Below, in pieces: positions 36,620 through 47,823 of a DNA stretch of 64,000 nucleotides. The number at the start of each line of letters is the position of its first letter. The first letter of the stretch is position 1. Both the position numbers and the translations under genes were made by a program. The notes under the pieces were generated by a model, which ran no database searches, was not told where the DNA came from, and was given only the letters and a program-made list of their open reading frames with translations. Source of the stretch: Ectobacillus ponti (GTDB taxonomy: Bacteria > Bacillota > Bacilli > Bacillales > Bacillaceae_G); assembly GCF_024294785.1 (NCBI RefSeq), contig NZ_JANCLT010000010.1:1-64000 (forward strand), read 5' to 3'.

Positions 36620-36883
36620 CTACCCTTCATCACTGAAATCTTCTTTATTGTTCAGCCGCTGCGCGATTGTTTCCGGCTGAATGGGACTTAAGACAACATG
36701 GCCATCATCCATCATGATGACAGCTCGTGTTTTTCGGCCGTATGTCGCGTCAAGCAGCACGTTTTGCTCGCGTGCCTCCTGCACAACTCGCTTAATGGGA
36801 GCAGATTCTGGGCTTACGATTGCTATAATTCGATGAGCAGATACGATGTTGCCGTATCCAATATTTAAAAACCGCATGGCCAT
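36620..36883 (-). CDS. remA: Extracellular matrix regulator RemA
   Basis: RemA is a small DNA-binding protein that activates biofilm matrix operons and osmoprotection genes in B. subtilis, assembling into rings. The 87-residue protein starts [19 protein letters not shown], followed by SPESAPIKR and the basic GRKTRAVI segment. AGGAGG is 8 nt before the ATG. In B. subtilis yloC lies just upstream; here the upstream 225 nt carry no gene, only the ATPase terminator and AT-rich sequence without a convincing promoter. Confidence 0.95.
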   Translation of the reverse strand: MAMRFLNIGYGNIVSAHRIIAIVSPESAPIKRVVQEAREQNVLLDATYGRKTRAVIMMDDGHVVLSPIQPETIAQRLNNKEDFSDEG

Positions 36884-37046
36884 ACCGGATGCCTCCTAGT
36901 AAGTCTAACCGAATTCCTTCTACAATATAACCGTCTCCACACACCGTGGCTACTCCATATTCTGAACGTGCCCGCTGCTTTTTTCAAGCTAAATTTACAA
37001 ATCAGCCGGCGGGCTGCTTGTCCGCTTCAGAAAAAAATGAGCAACA

Positions 37047-37080
37047 GAAAAGGTAATAGAGACCACTCTACTACCTTTTC
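37047..37080 (-). terminator. Intrinsic terminator after the calcium-type ATPase gene
   Basis: On the minus strand GAAAAGGTA-G-TAGAG pairs with CTCTA-U-TACCTTTTC around TGGT (one G-U). The stem itself ends in U residues followed by CUGUU. Confidence 0.75.
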
Positions 37081-37108
37081 AAAGTATATCATATTGTCCT
37101 TCATTTGA

Positions 37109-39832
37109 CTATTTTAAGTTTGCCTGCTGCTGCAGAACCGGCTTCTTTTTCTTTTTGTCCTTGCCGCCGGTCAGCAGCGAGCCGACGAGCAGGAAGGTTG
37201 GGATGGAAGACAGCCCCACAATCAGCAGCCAATCCCGCGCCTGAATCGGCATAGTGTCAAAAATCGGCTGCAGCGGCTCGTAATAGATAACGACCAGCAT
37301 GAGCAGGATGGAAATAATGACGGAGCCCACCAAGTACATATTGCCAAAAGGGTTGCGATGGAAAATGGAATGCTCGCTCCGGCAATCAAAGACATGGATC
37401 AGCTGTGCCAGCACCAATGTTGCAAATGCCACTGTCTGTGCATACTTCAGTTCATTTGGATTCTGGTTGTAGGAAATAATGAACGCCAACAGTGTAACGA
37501 AGCCTATGAGGAAGCCGCGGCTCAGAATTTTCCAGGAAAGGCCGCGTGCAAACACGCCTTCCTTTGGATGGCGCGGCTTCCGGCGCATTACATCCTCTTC
37601 TGCAGAATCAAGGCCGAGCGCCATTGCCGGCAGCCCGTCTGTTACGAGATTCACCCATAGAATTTGGATGGGCACAAGCGGAAGAGGCAGTGCCAGCAGC
37701 ATGGCAAACAGCATGACCAAAATCTCCCCTACGTTGGAAGCAAGCAGGTAACGAATGAACTTGCGGATATTTTCATAGATGTTGCGCCCCTCTTGAATGG
37801 CAGCCTTGATGGTGGCAAAGTTATCATCCAGCAGAATAAGCGAGGACGCTTCCTTCGCCACATCCGTTCCTGTAATTCCCATCGCCACGCCAATATCAGA
37901 AGCCTTGATTGCCGGTGCATCATTCACGCCATCGCCAGTCATGGCGACAATATGGCCCCTGTTTTGCAGCGCCTTTACGATCTTCAGCTTATGCTCCGGC
38001 GAGACGCGGGCAAACACGTAGGTTTCCTCCACGATGCTCTCCAGATCCTCCACTGACATTTGCATCAGCTCAGCGCCTTCTACAACCCGTCCGCCCTCCG
38101 GCAAAATATCCAGCTGCTTCGCGATGGCCATGGCGGTCACTTTGTGGTCTCCGGTAATCATGATGGTACGGATGCCGGCCTCCCTGCACTCCTGTACCGC
38201 CTGCTTCACCTCCGGGCGCGGCGGATCGATCATGCCCTGCAGACCGATGAACATGAGATTGCTCTCAGCTTCCTGCTCATTATGAATCGTGTCGCTGTCG
38301 CGCAGCGGTTTATAGGCAACTGCAATCGTGCGGAGCGCCTGCCCGCCAAGCACATTTACTGCACTCTGCACTTCATTTTTGTACAGCGTGCTCATCGGCT
38401 GCTGCTTGTCGCCCCAGAGAATGCTGCCGGAAATGCCAAGCAAAACATCCGGTGCCCCCTTTGTCACCACGAACCGCTTGCCGCTGCTGTCTTTTACAAT
38501 CACGCTCATCATTTTTCGCGTCGAATCAAATGGAAACTCCTTTAGAATATGAAACTGCTGTGCCAGCACCTCTCTCGATAAACCCGCCTTCATCGCAGCG
38601 GCCACAAGTGCCCCTTCTGTCGGGTCGCCGTCGAGCACATACTCCTTCTTCTTTTTTACAATGGAAGCGTTATTGCACAAGCATCCAAAGGTCAACAGTT
38701 GATACAGCGAACGGACCTTTGCCGGGTTGACCTGCTCCTGTCCGCGATGGAAGGCGCCGGACGGATTGTAGCCCTGCCCGCTGACCTGCCATGTGTCTCC
38801 CCCGGCCCACAGATGCGTCACCATCATTTTGTTTTGCGTCATGGTGCCCGTCTTATCAGAGCAGATGACGGAAGCACAGCCCAGCGTTTCCACCGCAGGC
38901 AGCTTGCGGACAATGGATTTCTTCTTAATCATCCGCTGCACGCCAAGCGATAATGCCACTGTCACGATTGCCGGCAGCCCTTCTGGAATGGCGGCTACAG
39001 CCAATGACACACCCGCCAGGAACATCCGGTAGAGGTCATTTCCTTGGTAGACGCCAACCAATACAACCAATGCCGTCAGCGCCAGCGCTACCACAATAAG
39101 AATCTTTCCGAGCTGCTCCAGCCGGATTTGCAGCGGCGTTTCACTTTCCTCTGCGTTTTGCAGCATGTTGGCAATCTGCCCCATAGCCGTGTTCATGCCG
39201 GTGCCGACCACAACCCCAATCCCGGATCCCCGCGTCACCATGGTTCCCATGAATGCCATGTTGGACTGGTCGCCAATTCCCACGTTGCTGCCGGCAATGG
39301 CATCAGCCTTCTTTTGTACCGGCACAGACTCACCGGTCAGGGCGGACTCCTCTATGTACAAGCTCGATGCCTCCACGATACGCACATCCGCCCCGATGCG
39401 GTCGCCGCTTCCAAACTTCAGCACATCGCCAATCACAAGCCCCTTTGAGGGAATCTTAATCCATTTTCCATTCCGGAGAGCGGTCACCTGCGGCGCGGTC
39501 AATTCCTTCAGTGCTTCCAGCGACTTTTCCGCCCGCCGTTCCTGGAAAAATCCGAGAACGCCATTGATCAGCACAATGGCAATGATGGCCACGGCATCCA
39601 CCATTTCCCCGAGCAGGGCCGAGACAATAGTCGCCCCGAGCAAAACAAGCACCATAAAATCCTTAAACTGCGACAAAAATACAACCAGCGCAGACGGACG
39701 TTTCGCCTCCTGCAGTTCGTTCGGGCCAAATTGCTTTAAGCGGGCATTTGCCTCTTGCTCTGACAGCCCCGCTTTGACATTTGTGTTCGTCTTCTTCTCC
39801 ACTTCATGGGCCCGCAGCTCATACCAATTCAT
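37109..39832 (-). CDS. P-type cation-transporting ATPase, calcium-type (YloB-like)
   Basis: A P2A-type ATPase that probably exports Ca2+ from the cytosol. About ten transmembrane segments are visible. TGES lies at 166-169, PEGL with the ion-binding Glu284 in the fourth membrane helix, phosphorylated Asp326 in SDKTGTMT, and [10 protein letters not shown] in the hinge. The NLVTDGLPA-type motif of calcium pumps is in the C-terminal membrane part. Length 907, similar to B. subtilis YloB. It is divergent from rqcH, the same neighbour as in B. subtilis. Confidence 0.93.
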   Translation of the reverse strand: MNWYELRAHEVEKKTNTNVKAGLSEQEANARLKQFGPNELQEAKRPSALVVFLSQFKDFMVLVLLGATIVSALLGEMVDAVAIIAIVLINGVLGFFQERRAEKSLEALKELTAPQVTALRNGKWIKIPSKGLVIGDVLKFGSGDRIGADVRIVEASSLYIEESALTGESVPVQKKADAIAGSNVGIGDQSNMAFMGTMVTRGSGIGVVVGTGMNTAMGQIANMLQNAEESETPLQIRLEQLGKILIVVALALTALVVLVGVYQGNDLYRMFLAGVSLAVAAIPEGLPAIVTVALSLGVQRMIKKKSIVRKLPAVETLGCASVICSDKTGTMTQNKMMVTHLWAGGDTWQVSGQGYNPSGAFHRGQEQVNPAKVRSLYQLLTFGCLCNNASIVKKKKEYVLDGDPTEGALVAAAMKAGLSREVLAQQFHILKEFPFDSTRKMMSVIVKDSSGKRFVVTKGAPDVLLGISGSILWGDKQQPMSTLYKNEVQSAVNVLGGQALRTIAVAYKPLRDSDTIHNEQEAESNLMFIGLQGMIDPPRPEVKQAVQECREAGIRTIMITGDHKVTAMAIAKQLDILPEGGRVVEGAELMQMSVEDLESIVEETYVFARVSPEHKLKIVKALQNRGHIVAMTGDGVNDAPAIKASDIGVAMGITGTDVAKEASSLILLDDNFATIKAAIQEGRNIYENIRKFIRYLLASNVGEILVMLFAMLLALPLPLVPIQILWVNLVTDGLPAMALGLDSAEEDVMRRKPRHPKEGVFARGLSWKILSRGFLIGFVTLLAFIISYNQNPNELKYAQTVAFATLVLAQLIHVFDCRSEHSIFHRNPFGNMYLVGSVIISILLMLVVIYYEPLQPIFDTMPIQARDWLLIVGLSSIPTFLLVGSLLTGGKDKKKKKPVLQQQANLK

Positions 39833-39881
39833 CCTCTCACCTCAACTCTCTGTTTACGAGACATGCTCTACTCAAATGGTA

Positions 39882-39910
39882 TTCAGACTCGTCCTAAAAA
39901 ATGCTATAAT
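39882..39910 (+). promoter_or_regulatory. Sigma-A promoter for rqcH
   Basis: TTCAGA and TATAAT are 17 nt apart, with an extended -10 (TGC before TATAAT), 33 nt upstream of the rqcH start. Confidence 0.78.
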
Positions 39911-39942
39911 AAGCCATTGGCTGCACGAAAGGAGTGGTATGC

Positions 39943-41652
39943 ATGTCTTTTGACGGACTGTTTACAAGAGCAATTGCCAAAGAATTGAAGGAACGACTGG
40001 AATCCGGCCGGATTTCTAAAATATATCAGCCCTCCAAGTATGAGATTCTGTTACATACAAGGGCACGGGGAAAAAATGAAAAACTGCTGCTCTCTGCCCA
40101 CCCGTCCTATGCACGGATGCATATGACAGCACACAGCTACGACTCGCCGGCATTGCCGCCAATGTTCTGTATGCTGCTGCGCAAGCATCTGGAGGGCGGG
40201 ATCATTGAACGAATTGAACAGGTGGAGCTGGAGCGCATCATCCGCCTGACAGTCCGCAGCCGGAATGAGATTGGCGATGAATCCTACAAAACATTAATCG
40301 TGGAAATTATGGGTCGGCACAGCAACATCATCCTGATTGATACCGCCACCGGCACCATTCTCGACAGCCTGAAGCACCTGTCCCCTGCCGTCAACCGGCA
40401 CCGCACCGTGTTTCCGGGCCATGCCTATGTCGCGCCGCCGGAGCAGCATAAGGTGGACCCGCTTGCGGTGGAAACAGCCGACCAACTGCTGCGCCCGCTT
40501 GATTTTCTGGCAGGGAAAATGGATAAACAGCTTGTGAATGTGTTTGCCGGCGTGTCCCCGCTGCTCGCAAAGGAAATCGTAAAAACAGCCGGACTCGTCA
40601 ATGAGCGGACACTGCCGGCAGCCTTTTTGGATATCATGCAGCGCATCAGACAGCATGACTATACGCCGGTCATGATCACACAGGAAGCAAAGGAAACCTT
40701 CTACATGCTCCCGCTGACGCACATACTGGGCGAGGTCCGGACCTTCGACAGCCTGAGCGCGCTTCTCGACCGCTTCTTCTTCGGCAAGGGCGAGCGCGAC
40801 CGGGTAAAGCAGCAATCGCATGATTTGGAGCGGCTCATTACGAATGAACTGGCCAAGAATGAGAAGAAGCTGGAGAAGCTGTGCCGGGAGCTGCAGGATG
40901 CGGAAAAGGCGGAACAATATCAGCTGTACGGCGAGCTGCTGACCGCCAATATGTACAATATGAAGCGCGGACAGGCGGAAATTGAGGTTATCAACTATTA
41001 CGACGAAAACGGCGCGACCATCACCATTCCGCTACATCCATTAAAAACACCGTCTGAAAATGCACAAAGCTACTTTACCCGATACCAGAAGGCGAAAAAT
41101 TCCGTTTCTATTATTGAAGAGCAAATTGCAAAAACAGAAGCTGAAATTTCCTATTTCGAAGGTCTTCTTCAGCAAATGGAATCTGCCTCCCAAAAGGATA
41201 CGGAGGAAATTCGCGAGGAACTGGTGGAGGAAGGATACCTGCGCAGCCGCGGCAAAGCCCAGAAGAAGCAAAAGCCGGTGAAGCCAGTGCCGGACCGTTA
41301 TGTTTCCACTGCCGGAATTGAAATTCTAGTAGGCAAGAATAATAAGCAAAATGATTATGTCACAAACAAACTGGCCCGCCGCGATGAAATTTGGCTGCAC
41401 ACAAAGGATATACCAGGTTCGCACGTTGTCATCCGTTCCATGGAGCCTGACGAGCAAACGCTGCAGGAAGCCGCCGTGCTGGCAGCGTACTTCAGCAAAG
41501 CGAAGCAGTCCAGTTCTGTGCCGGTAGATTACACCAAAATCCGCCACGTCAAAAAACCGAGCGGTGCCAAACTTGGCTTTGTGACCTATGACAACCAACA
41601 GACACTATATGTGACGCCGGATGAAGATCTTGTTCTGCAGCTGAAGGCATAA
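39943..41652 (+). CDS. rqcH: Rqc2 homologue RqcH (NFACT/FbpA family)
   Basis: RqcH binds 50S subunits with stalled nascent chains and directs addition of alanine tails that mark them for degradation. Older annotations call the family fibronectin-binding protein. An N-terminal NFACT-N domain (about 1-180) is followed by a helix-hairpin-helix-like part, a long charged coiled coil (about 270-420) and the C-terminal NFACT-R domain ([26 protein letters not shown]). The ATG follows AAAGGAG; a GTG three codons upstream is less likely. Length 569. Confidence 0.95.
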   Translation: MSFDGLFTRAIAKELKERLESGRISKIYQPSKYEILLHTRARGKNEKLLLSAHPSYARMHMTAHSYDSPALPPMFCMLLRKHLEGGIIERIEQVELERIIRLTVRSRNEIGDESYKTLIVEIMGRHSNIILIDTATGTILDSLKHLSPAVNRHRTVFPGHAYVAPPEQHKVDPLAVETADQLLRPLDFLAGKMDKQLVNVFAGVSPLLAKEIVKTAGLVNERTLPAAFLDIMQRIRQHDYTPVMITQEAKETFYMLPLTHILGEVRTFDSLSALLDRFFFGKGERDRVKQQSHDLERLITNELAKNEKKLEKLCRELQDAEKAEQYQLYGELLTANMYNMKRGQAEIEVINYYDENGATITIPLHPLKTPSENAQSYFTRYQKAKNSVSIIEEQIAKTEAEISYFEGLLQQMESASQKDTEEIREELVEEGYLRSRGKAQKKQKPVKPVPDRYVSTAGIEILVGKNNKQNDYVTNKLARRDEIWLHTKDIPGSHVVIRSMEPDEQTLQEAAVLAAYFSKAKQSSSVPVDYTKIRHVKKPSGAKLGFVTYDNQQTLYVTPDEDLVLQLKA

Positions 41653-41675
41653 GCAGCGAGTTTACACCGGAAATG

Positions 41676-41715
41676 AAGAAGACACCCTCAATATGAAAGG
41701 TGTCTTCTTTGCATT
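41676..41715 (+). terminator. Intrinsic terminator after rqcH
   Basis: An 11-bp perfect stem (AAGAAGACACC and complement, 12-nt loop) is followed by UUUGCAUUUU. It also lies right after the convergent gene's stop, so it may serve both. Confidence 0.85.
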
Positions 41716-42126
41716 TTACATGGAAGGTGATTGCTCCTCCCCGGCGGCCGCATCAACAGCCGGTGCTTGCACACGCTTGAACACATTCACCGCAAATACA
41801 ATGACTCCCGCAACCACCATTGTCCCGCCAAGAGCGATCAGCGGAACCATTTCGACACCGGCCAGCAGTTGAACAGCCAATCCGATCATCATGAACGGCA
41901 ATCCAACGTTGTGCAGCCAGAAATGCACCTTCGCCAGCTTAGATGCGCCCGCCTGCGGAAATAAGTGATAGATGATTCCGGCAAGGGTCAAGGCTGTCCA
42001 GCCCAGCAAATTGATGTGCACATGCACCGGGGTCAGCGCAAACTGATGTGTCATGGACATGCCCATGCCAATACAAACACCCAATACAAAATATAAGACC
42101 GAAATTTTGATAAAACGAACCCCCAT
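41716..42126 (-). CDS. Small membrane protein resembling part of haem-copper oxidase subunit I
   Basis: This 136-residue protein has four predicted membrane helices (about 4-24, 38-58, 70-90, 96-118) and a short acidic cytosolic tail. It contains PVHVHINLLGW and, later, a second helix with FWLHNVGLP, patterns seen in the haem-ligand region of cbb3- and NO-reductase-type subunit I proteins. At one quarter of the normal length it cannot be a complete oxidase. It could be a haem-sensing or assembly protein; function unknown. A GTG one codon earlier is an alternative start. Upstream is a TATAAT box without a good -35. Confidence 0.75.
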   Translation of the reverse strand: MGVRFIKISVLYFVLGVCIGMGMSMTHQFALTPVHVHINLLGWTALTLAGIIYHLFPQAGASKLAKVHFWLHNVGLPFMMIGLAVQLLAGVEMVPLIALGGTMVVAGVIVFAVNVFKRVQAPAVDAAAGEEQSPSM

Positions 42127-42441
42127 CACCCTCCCACCTTCCTTTATCTGGAATTTATTATACGTTTTTTATAATACATAAAAATTCTCAAATAAGTAAG
42201 GGGGATATTTTGCAGGTTTTCCATGAAACTTGCGCCGGAAACGGACTGCTCTGCGGAAACAGTACCTCCCCTTTTACAGGCAGATGTAAGAGTATGCTCC
42301 AGACAAGCATTACGGTACATGAAATAAAAGATATGGAGGAAGAAATATTTGCACAGCACGCTCCCCTTGCCCGCCGGCATAGGGGACAAAGTGTTTTTGG
42401 CATGATAGGATATAAGAAAATTCAACTTTGAGGTGAATATA
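42127..42441. other. AT-rich divergent intergenic region, no confident gene
   Basis: This region separates the haem-copper-like gene from the VOC gene. It has TATAAT boxes on both strands near 42150-42180 and a CCCCT/AGGGG hairpin near 42360-42385. A 73-codon plus-strand frame starting at a TTG (42210) behind AAGGGGG ends inside the VOC ribosome site. Its product (Cys-poor, basic C-terminus) matches nothing I know, so it is not called as a gene. Confidence 0.4.
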
Positions 42442-42825
42442 TTGATTCAATATGAGGAGTTGCACCATATTGGGGTGAATGTGACAAACTTGGAACAAGC
42501 AAAGCATTTCTATGGCACGGTGCTCTGCCTGCAGGAACTGAACCGCCCTGCTTTTGATTTCCCAGGCGCCTGGTACGCAGTCGGAAACCAGCAGATTCAT
42601 CTGCTGGTCCAGCCTGGCTCCCACACGCTGCGCCATACCACACAGCTGAGCAGCCGGGAAGGCCACTTTGCCTTGCGGGTACAAAGCTACGAGCAAACCC
42701 TCGCTTGGCTGCAGAAGCATGAAATTGAAGTGCTGGAGAAGCCTGACAGCAAAAGCGGCTTTGCCCAGATTTTCTGCGCCGATCCCGATGGCAATTTAAT
42801 TGAACTGCATGTGGAACGGAAATAA
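42442..42825 (+). CDS. VOC/glyoxalase-fold protein
   Basis: The 127-residue protein belongs to the vicinal oxygen chelate superfamily (glyoxalase I, bleomycin resistance, dioxygenases). The first beta-alpha-beta unit has LHHIGVNVTNLEQAKHFY with a likely metal His; a later GHFALRV supplies another, and IELHVE gives the terminal Glu. This points to a metal-dependent small-molecule enzyme, substrate unknown. The TTG at 42442 is favoured because GAGGTGA lies 6 nt upstream; the GTG in that same sequence would make it its own ribosome site. Confidence 0.85.
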   Translation: MIQYEELHHIGVNVTNLEQAKHFYGTVLCLQELNRPAFDFPGAWYAVGNQQIHLLVQPGSHTLRHTTQLSSREGHFALRVQSYEQTLAWLQKHEIEVLEKPDSKSGFAQIFCADPDGNLIELHVERK

Positions 42826-42866
42826 GCTGATGGCTGCAGATGATACCCTGCAGCCATCAGCTTTTA
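42824..42866. terminator. Shared terminator between the VOC gene and the convergent dehydrogenase
   Basis: A 16-bp perfect stem (AAGCTGATGGCTGCAG and complement) with an 8-nt loop and UUUUA on the plus-strand side. It reaches into the VOC stop codon and ends at the dehydrogenase stop. Confidence 0.9.
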
Positions 42867-43619
42867 TCAAATGCCGAATGTATTGCCGCCATTCACCGAA
42901 AGCGACTGGCCTGTAATAAATCTCCCAGCATCTGACGCCAGGAACACGACGGCATTGCCAATATCAAGCGGCTCCCCCGTACGCCCAAGCGGCACGCCCT
43001 GCTGATACCCGCTTGTATCGATTCCCGCATGCCGCTCTACCGGAATAAAGCCCGGGTTGATCATGTTCACGGTAATGTTAAAGGAACCCAGCTCATTTGC
43101 CCATGAACGTGTCATGCCAAGCTGGGCGGATTTCGCCGTTACGTAGCTGGCGAAGTTAGGATTGCCGATTTGCACAACCTCGCTGCCGATCTGAATGATC
43201 CGGCCGGCCTTCTTTGCCTTCATGCCCGGCAGTACTGCCTTCGTCAGCAGCAGGGGCGCCTTCACAAAAAAGTGAAGCTGGTCCAGATAATCCTGCCAAG
43301 TGCTGTCTTCGATGGACAGCTCCGGCTGCGGCCCCGTGGCATTATTCACCAGAATATCAATGGTGCCGCCGCAGACAGCCTCCGCTTCCCGCACGATGCG
43401 CTCCACAGAAGCTTCATCCGTTACATCCCCCTGTACTGCAAATGCTGTTCCCCCGGCCTCTTGAATCAGCCTGACGGTCCGCACAGCATCCTCCGCGCTG
43501 TAAGCGTAGTTGACGGCCACAACAGCGCCGGCTTCCGCCAATGCGAGACAAATGAACCGTCCCAATCCTCTGGACCCGCCCGTCACAAGGGCCACTTTGT
43601 TCTTCAAATCATACTGCAT
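42867..43619 (-). CDS. Short-chain dehydrogenase/reductase (FabG-like paralogue)
   Basis: A 250-residue SDR with TGGSRGLG cofactor motif near residue 12, NNATG (usually NNAG), Ser in the IQIGSEVVQIG region and catalytic YVTAK near 155, ending in GQSLSVNGGNTFG. It resembles 3-oxoacyl reductases, but it stands alone rather than in a fatty-acid cluster, so its substrate is unknown. The ATG at 43619 follows GGGGAGG; the frame extends 30 codons upstream without support. Convergent with the VOC gene. Confidence 0.9.
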   Translation of the reverse strand: MQYDLKNKVALVTGGSRGLGRFICLALAEAGAVVAVNYAYSAEDAVRTVRLIQEAGGTAFAVQGDVTDEASVERIVREAEAVCGGTIDILVNNATGPQPELSIEDSTWQDYLDQLHFFVKAPLLLTKAVLPGMKAKKAGRIIQIGSEVVQIGNPNFASYVTAKSAQLGMTRSWANELGSFNITVNMINPGFIPVERHAGIDTSGYQQGVPLGRTGEPLDIGNAVVFLASDAGRFITGQSLSVNGGNTFGI

Positions 43620-43732
43620 GTGCAAGACCTCCCCATTTCGTGGATATACGATTCTCTCCACTATTTTACTATAGAGCGCCTTCTTCTGCTGTTGAAGTAT
43701 GCGGGGCAACCTTATGCATTGTCAGGGGGACA

Positions 43733-43750
43733 AGCGGACTCCCGGAAGTC
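43733..43750. repeat. Inverted repeat between dehydrogenase and efeB
   Basis: CGGACT and AGTCCG flank six nucleotides in a 246-nt gap without genes. A second, looser pair (AAGTATG near 43700 and CATACTT near 43765) surrounds it. This could be an operator for the dehydrogenase gene or an RNA structure. Confidence 0.4.
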
Positions 43751-43794
43751 CGGCTGATTTCAACATACTTTTCCTTCCCTTCTGCACGATGCAC

Positions 43795-43858
43795 ACAAAA
43801 AGAGGGACGGCACAGAAGCCCGCCTGCAGGCAGTCTCTTCGGCCATCCCCCTTTGCGG
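43795..43858 (-). terminator. Terminator after efeB
   Basis: On the minus strand a long stem (AGGGGGATGGC with GCCGTCCCTCT, two G-U pairs) encloses a second GAAG/CTTC hairpin and is followed by UUUUUGUG. It closes the efeUOB operon. Confidence 0.7.
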
Positions 43859-43865
43859 AGCAGCT

Positions 43866-45119
<1,254 letters not shown>

Positions 45120-45127
45120 CTACTCTA

Positions 45128-46297
45128 TTAAAAAATTTCAGCAGTTTGTGCCATCAGCTCAGACAAGGCGCTCAGCTGCTGGCTTAATTCCCGAACCTGT
45201 TCCTTTGTCAGAGATGTATAGTTCATATAGGAATCACCTTGCTTATATTTCGCCAGGGAGGCTGTAATACCGTTGAATTGTTCATCAAGCTTTTTCGCCA
45301 GCTCAGCATTCTTCTCGTTCAGGGCTGGAAGAATGGCATGATAGATTGCCTGCGAGCCTTCTACGTTTGCTGCCAGGTCAACAAGATCAATATGAGAATA
45401 CCGCTCTTCTTCCCCAGTAATCTTGGAAATAGCCGCTTCATTCAGAAGCTCCATCGCTCCGGCAACCACCTGCGTCGGCTCCAGCTTTACACCCTTAATC
45501 TTCGTCTGGAGCTCTGTTACATCCTGATTCAGCTGGTCGGCATATTTCTCCATACCTGTCAGGGAGCCATCCACCCAAAGCGCTTTTTCAATGCGGTGGA
45601 AGCCGCTCCACTCTTCAGCCGCCACATCTCCTTCACGCGCGTCAATTCTGGGGTCCAAATCGCCGAAGCTTTCCGCAATCGGCTCAATGCGCTCGTAATA
45701 TACACGGGAAGCGCCATACAGCTGCTTTGCCTGCTCCATATTTTTCGCCTTCACCGCTTCTGTAAATGCTTTTGTTGTTGTCACGAAGGAGGCGGTTTGC
45801 TCATTTACGTACGCGCTGTACTCTTCAACCGCCTTCTGCAGCGCCTCAGAATTCTTCATCGCTGTTTGCTTCGGATTTTTCAGATTCTCCAGTGAACGGC
45901 TGAGCTGCACGCTTAAATCCTGCGCTTTTGTTTTATCAACAGTTTCTTTCATTGCTTCTGTATAGAGCGGCTGCAAATATTTCTCTGCGTCTGTATACAA
46001 TAAAGGATACTTCTCACGTATTTCGTTCTCGGCAGACAGCCATTTCTCATTCAGCTCTGTTCCGTATTGTTTTACTTGCTTCCTATCATCCTGCTGCAGC
46101 GACTCCTGCAGCTTCTTTAAAGAAGCCTGCATCGCTTCTACATTCGTCTTCAGGGATGTTTGTTTCCCTTCCGCTTTTGCCTCCTGCTGGTCCTTTGCTT
46201 TGGAAGAGTTTGCTTCCTTGCTGCAGGCTGACAGGACAGGGAGTGTCAGAAGAGAAAGAGTAAGTGCTGTATAGGTAAATGGTTTTTTAAATTTCAT
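45128..46297 (-). CDS. efeO: Iron uptake lipoprotein EfeO/EfeM
   Basis: This surface lipoprotein is thought to bind ferric or ferrous iron and deliver it to EfeU. The signal peptide ends in lipobox LSAC with Cys25. An alpha-helical linker follows, and then the imelysin/M75 domain with its metal-site motif HxxE in GFHRIEKALW near residue 232. The 389 residues correspond to B. subtilis YwbM. AGGAGG overlaps the efeU stop, so the genes are co-translated. Confidence 0.94.
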   Translation of the reverse strand: MKFKKPFTYTALTLSLLTLPVLSACSKEANSSKAKDQQEAKAEGKQTSLKTNVEAMQASLKKLQESLQQDDRKQVKQYGTELNEKWLSAENEIREKYPLLYTDAEKYLQPLYTEAMKETVDKTKAQDLSVQLSRSLENLKNPKQTAMKNSEALQKAVEEYSAYVNEQTASFVTTTKAFTEAVKAKNMEQAKQLYGASRVYYERIEPIAESFGDLDPRIDAREGDVAAEEWSGFHRIEKALWVDGSLTGMEKYADQLNQDVTELQTKIKGVKLEPTQVVAGAMELLNEAAISKITGEEERYSHIDLVDLAANVEGSQAIYHAILPALNEKNAELAKKLDEQFNGITASLAKYKQGDSYMNYTSLTKEQVRELSQQLSALSELMAQTAEIF

Positions 46298-46298
46298 A

Positions 46299-47777
46299 TT
46301 ATACGGCCTCCTGGCTCACTTGTTTTCTGCGATTTGGCTTTCTTTGCATCAAAACGATGACAAGAGAAAGAAGGATAACTGCAAATTGCGGCAATGCACT
46401 GTACCAAGACGGGTACATGCCCAAGAACGAAATGGTCGGCAGCATATCATTTCCCGCCGAAGGAATCATGCCTGACAGCTGCAGGCTGTGGATTCCTGAT
46501 CCCATAAACTTAATACACATATAAAATATAATCAGACTGGAAGCAAGGAAGAACGGCTTGAGCGGCAAGCGGACACTCAGCTTCAGCATCAGTACTCCGA
46601 TGACAAGGAGGACCCCGAAGCCAACGGCAATTCCGGCGGCCAGCTCCGACATTGACATTTGATGCACCATGCCGACCAGGAAGATCACCGTTTCCACCCC
46701 TTCCCGCAGAATCGCCAGAAAAGCGAGAGCCGCAAAGGAGAACGCTTTTCCATTGCTGATTGCTTGCTCTGTCTTTTGGTTCATAAAAGCATTCCATCTC
46801 TTCACATTGGCATTCCGATGAAGCCAATGGCTTACATACAGCAGCATAAGGCTGGCAATGACACCAGATAATCCGTTAATCAAGAAATTATTTTGGCCGA
46901 ATGCCGCTGCACTCAGCGCGTAGCTCACAAGGAAGCCGACGGCCAGGCTTGCAAGAAGCCCGGTGATAGTGCCTCCCCAAATCCATGTGCCGCCCCGCTT
47001 CATGTTTGCCTTTTTACTGAAGGTGAGCAACGCTCCCACAACCAACAAGGCTTCCACTCCTTCGCGGATCGGAATTAATGCAGCATCCCACATCCCATAT
47101 GAAGCTTGTGACAGCGGCTCTAAATCCCTGGTCATGGCATCGATGGCAGCGGTTGCCTTTTTCACTCCGCCTGCTTCCTCCATATAGGAAGACAATTGGA
47201 CGAGCCGTTGCTCAGCATTGTTGTATACCGTTTTCGACTGACTGACCACATCCCCTTCAATGCTCAGCCATTGTGACTTCAGCGCTTCTATTTCAGCCTT
47301 TGCTTTCGCCATGTCTCCGTCTGTCAGGGATTGCTTCGCCTGCTGCAGCAGACTGATATAAGCGGTTATAGTCATTTTCTTGACAGACTTCTCGTTCTTC
47401 TCCAAGTATCCTTGGCTGTACTGGTTCAGTACACTTTTCAGCAGCTGTAAGGACTCCTCCGCCTTTTGCTTGTCGTGATTCAACAGGGATACAGAGACAG
47501 TCGCCATCTTTGTTTCTATTTTTCCCAACGCATCCGGGGACTGCTCCCTCATATCGCCCTTCATCTGGCTCCAATTCTTTTTAAAAGCCTGGAAGGACTC
47601 TGTTGCTTTTTCAAAATTATCTTCCTTCACTTGTTGAATTGCACCGTCCACATCCGGCACCAATGCCTGAATCCCGTTCTGCAGACTTCCATCTGCGGCA
47701 AACACCAGATTGTGTCCGCTTATGTACAAAACAAGGAGAAATGAAAAGACTCCCCTCAAAACTCTATGAATTTTCAT
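46299..47777 (-). CDS. efeU: Ferrous iron permease EfeU (FTR1 family)
   Basis: EfeU carries iron across the membrane. A signal peptide (about 1-27) precedes an extracellular helical domain of about 190 residues. The FTR1-type membrane part follows, with two REGxE iron-binding motifs (IREGVEALLV and LREGVETVIF) about 110 residues apart and seven predicted membrane helices. The C-terminus is basic (RKPNRRKQ). The N-terminal extra domain is typical of B. subtilis YwbL. The ATG at 47777 was chosen over one five codons earlier that lies in the leader. First gene of efeU-efeO-efeB, below a Fur box. Confidence 0.94.
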   Translation of the reverse strand: MKIHRVLRGVFSFLLVLYISGHNLVFAADGSLQNGIQALVPDVDGAIQQVKEDNFEKATESFQAFKKNWSQMKGDMREQSPDALGKIETKMATVSVSLLNHDKQKAEESLQLLKSVLNQYSQGYLEKNEKSVKKMTITAYISLLQQAKQSLTDGDMAKAKAEIEALKSQWLSIEGDVVSQSKTVYNNAEQRLVQLSSYMEEAGGVKKATAAIDAMTRDLEPLSQASYGMWDAALIPIREGVEALLVVGALLTFSKKANMKRGGTWIWGGTITGLLASLAVGFLVSYALSAAAFGQNNFLINGLSGVIASLMLLYVSHWLHRNANVKRWNAFMNQKTEQAISNGKAFSFAALAFLAILREGVETVIFLVGMVHQMSMSELAAGIAVGFGVLLVIGVLMLKLSVRLPLKPFFLASSLIIFYMCIKFMGSGIHSLQLSGMIPSAGNDMLPTISFLGMYPSWYSALPQFAVILLSLVIVLMQRKPNRRKQVSQEAV

Positions 47778-47798
47778 TCCCACACCCCGCATTTAAAT

Positions 47799-47818
47799 TG
47801 AAAACGATTATCATTCTC
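47799..47818. promoter_or_regulatory. Fur box of the efeUOB operon
   Basis: On the minus strand the site reads GAGAATGATAATCGTTTTCA. It contains TGATAAT-C-GTTTTCA, a fair match to the Bacillus 7-1-7 Fur motif TGATAATnATTATCA. It lies just downstream of the promoter, so iron-loaded Fur should block transcription. Confidence 0.8.
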
Positions 47819-47823
47819 TCTTT

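Noticed and set aside
37109-39832. Sodium or potassium pump instead of calcium
   Set aside because: The PEGL, DKTGT and NLVTDGLPA pattern and its place next to rqcH match YloB-type calcium ATPases. The substrate is still unproven, so no gene symbol was given.
42210-42431. 73-codon plus-strand frame with TTG start behind AAGGGGG, ending in the VOC ribosome site
   Set aside because: The layout would allow coupling, but the start codon is weak, the product has no known family features, and the DNA has a hairpin and AT-rich promoter-like parts. Not strong enough for a gene call.
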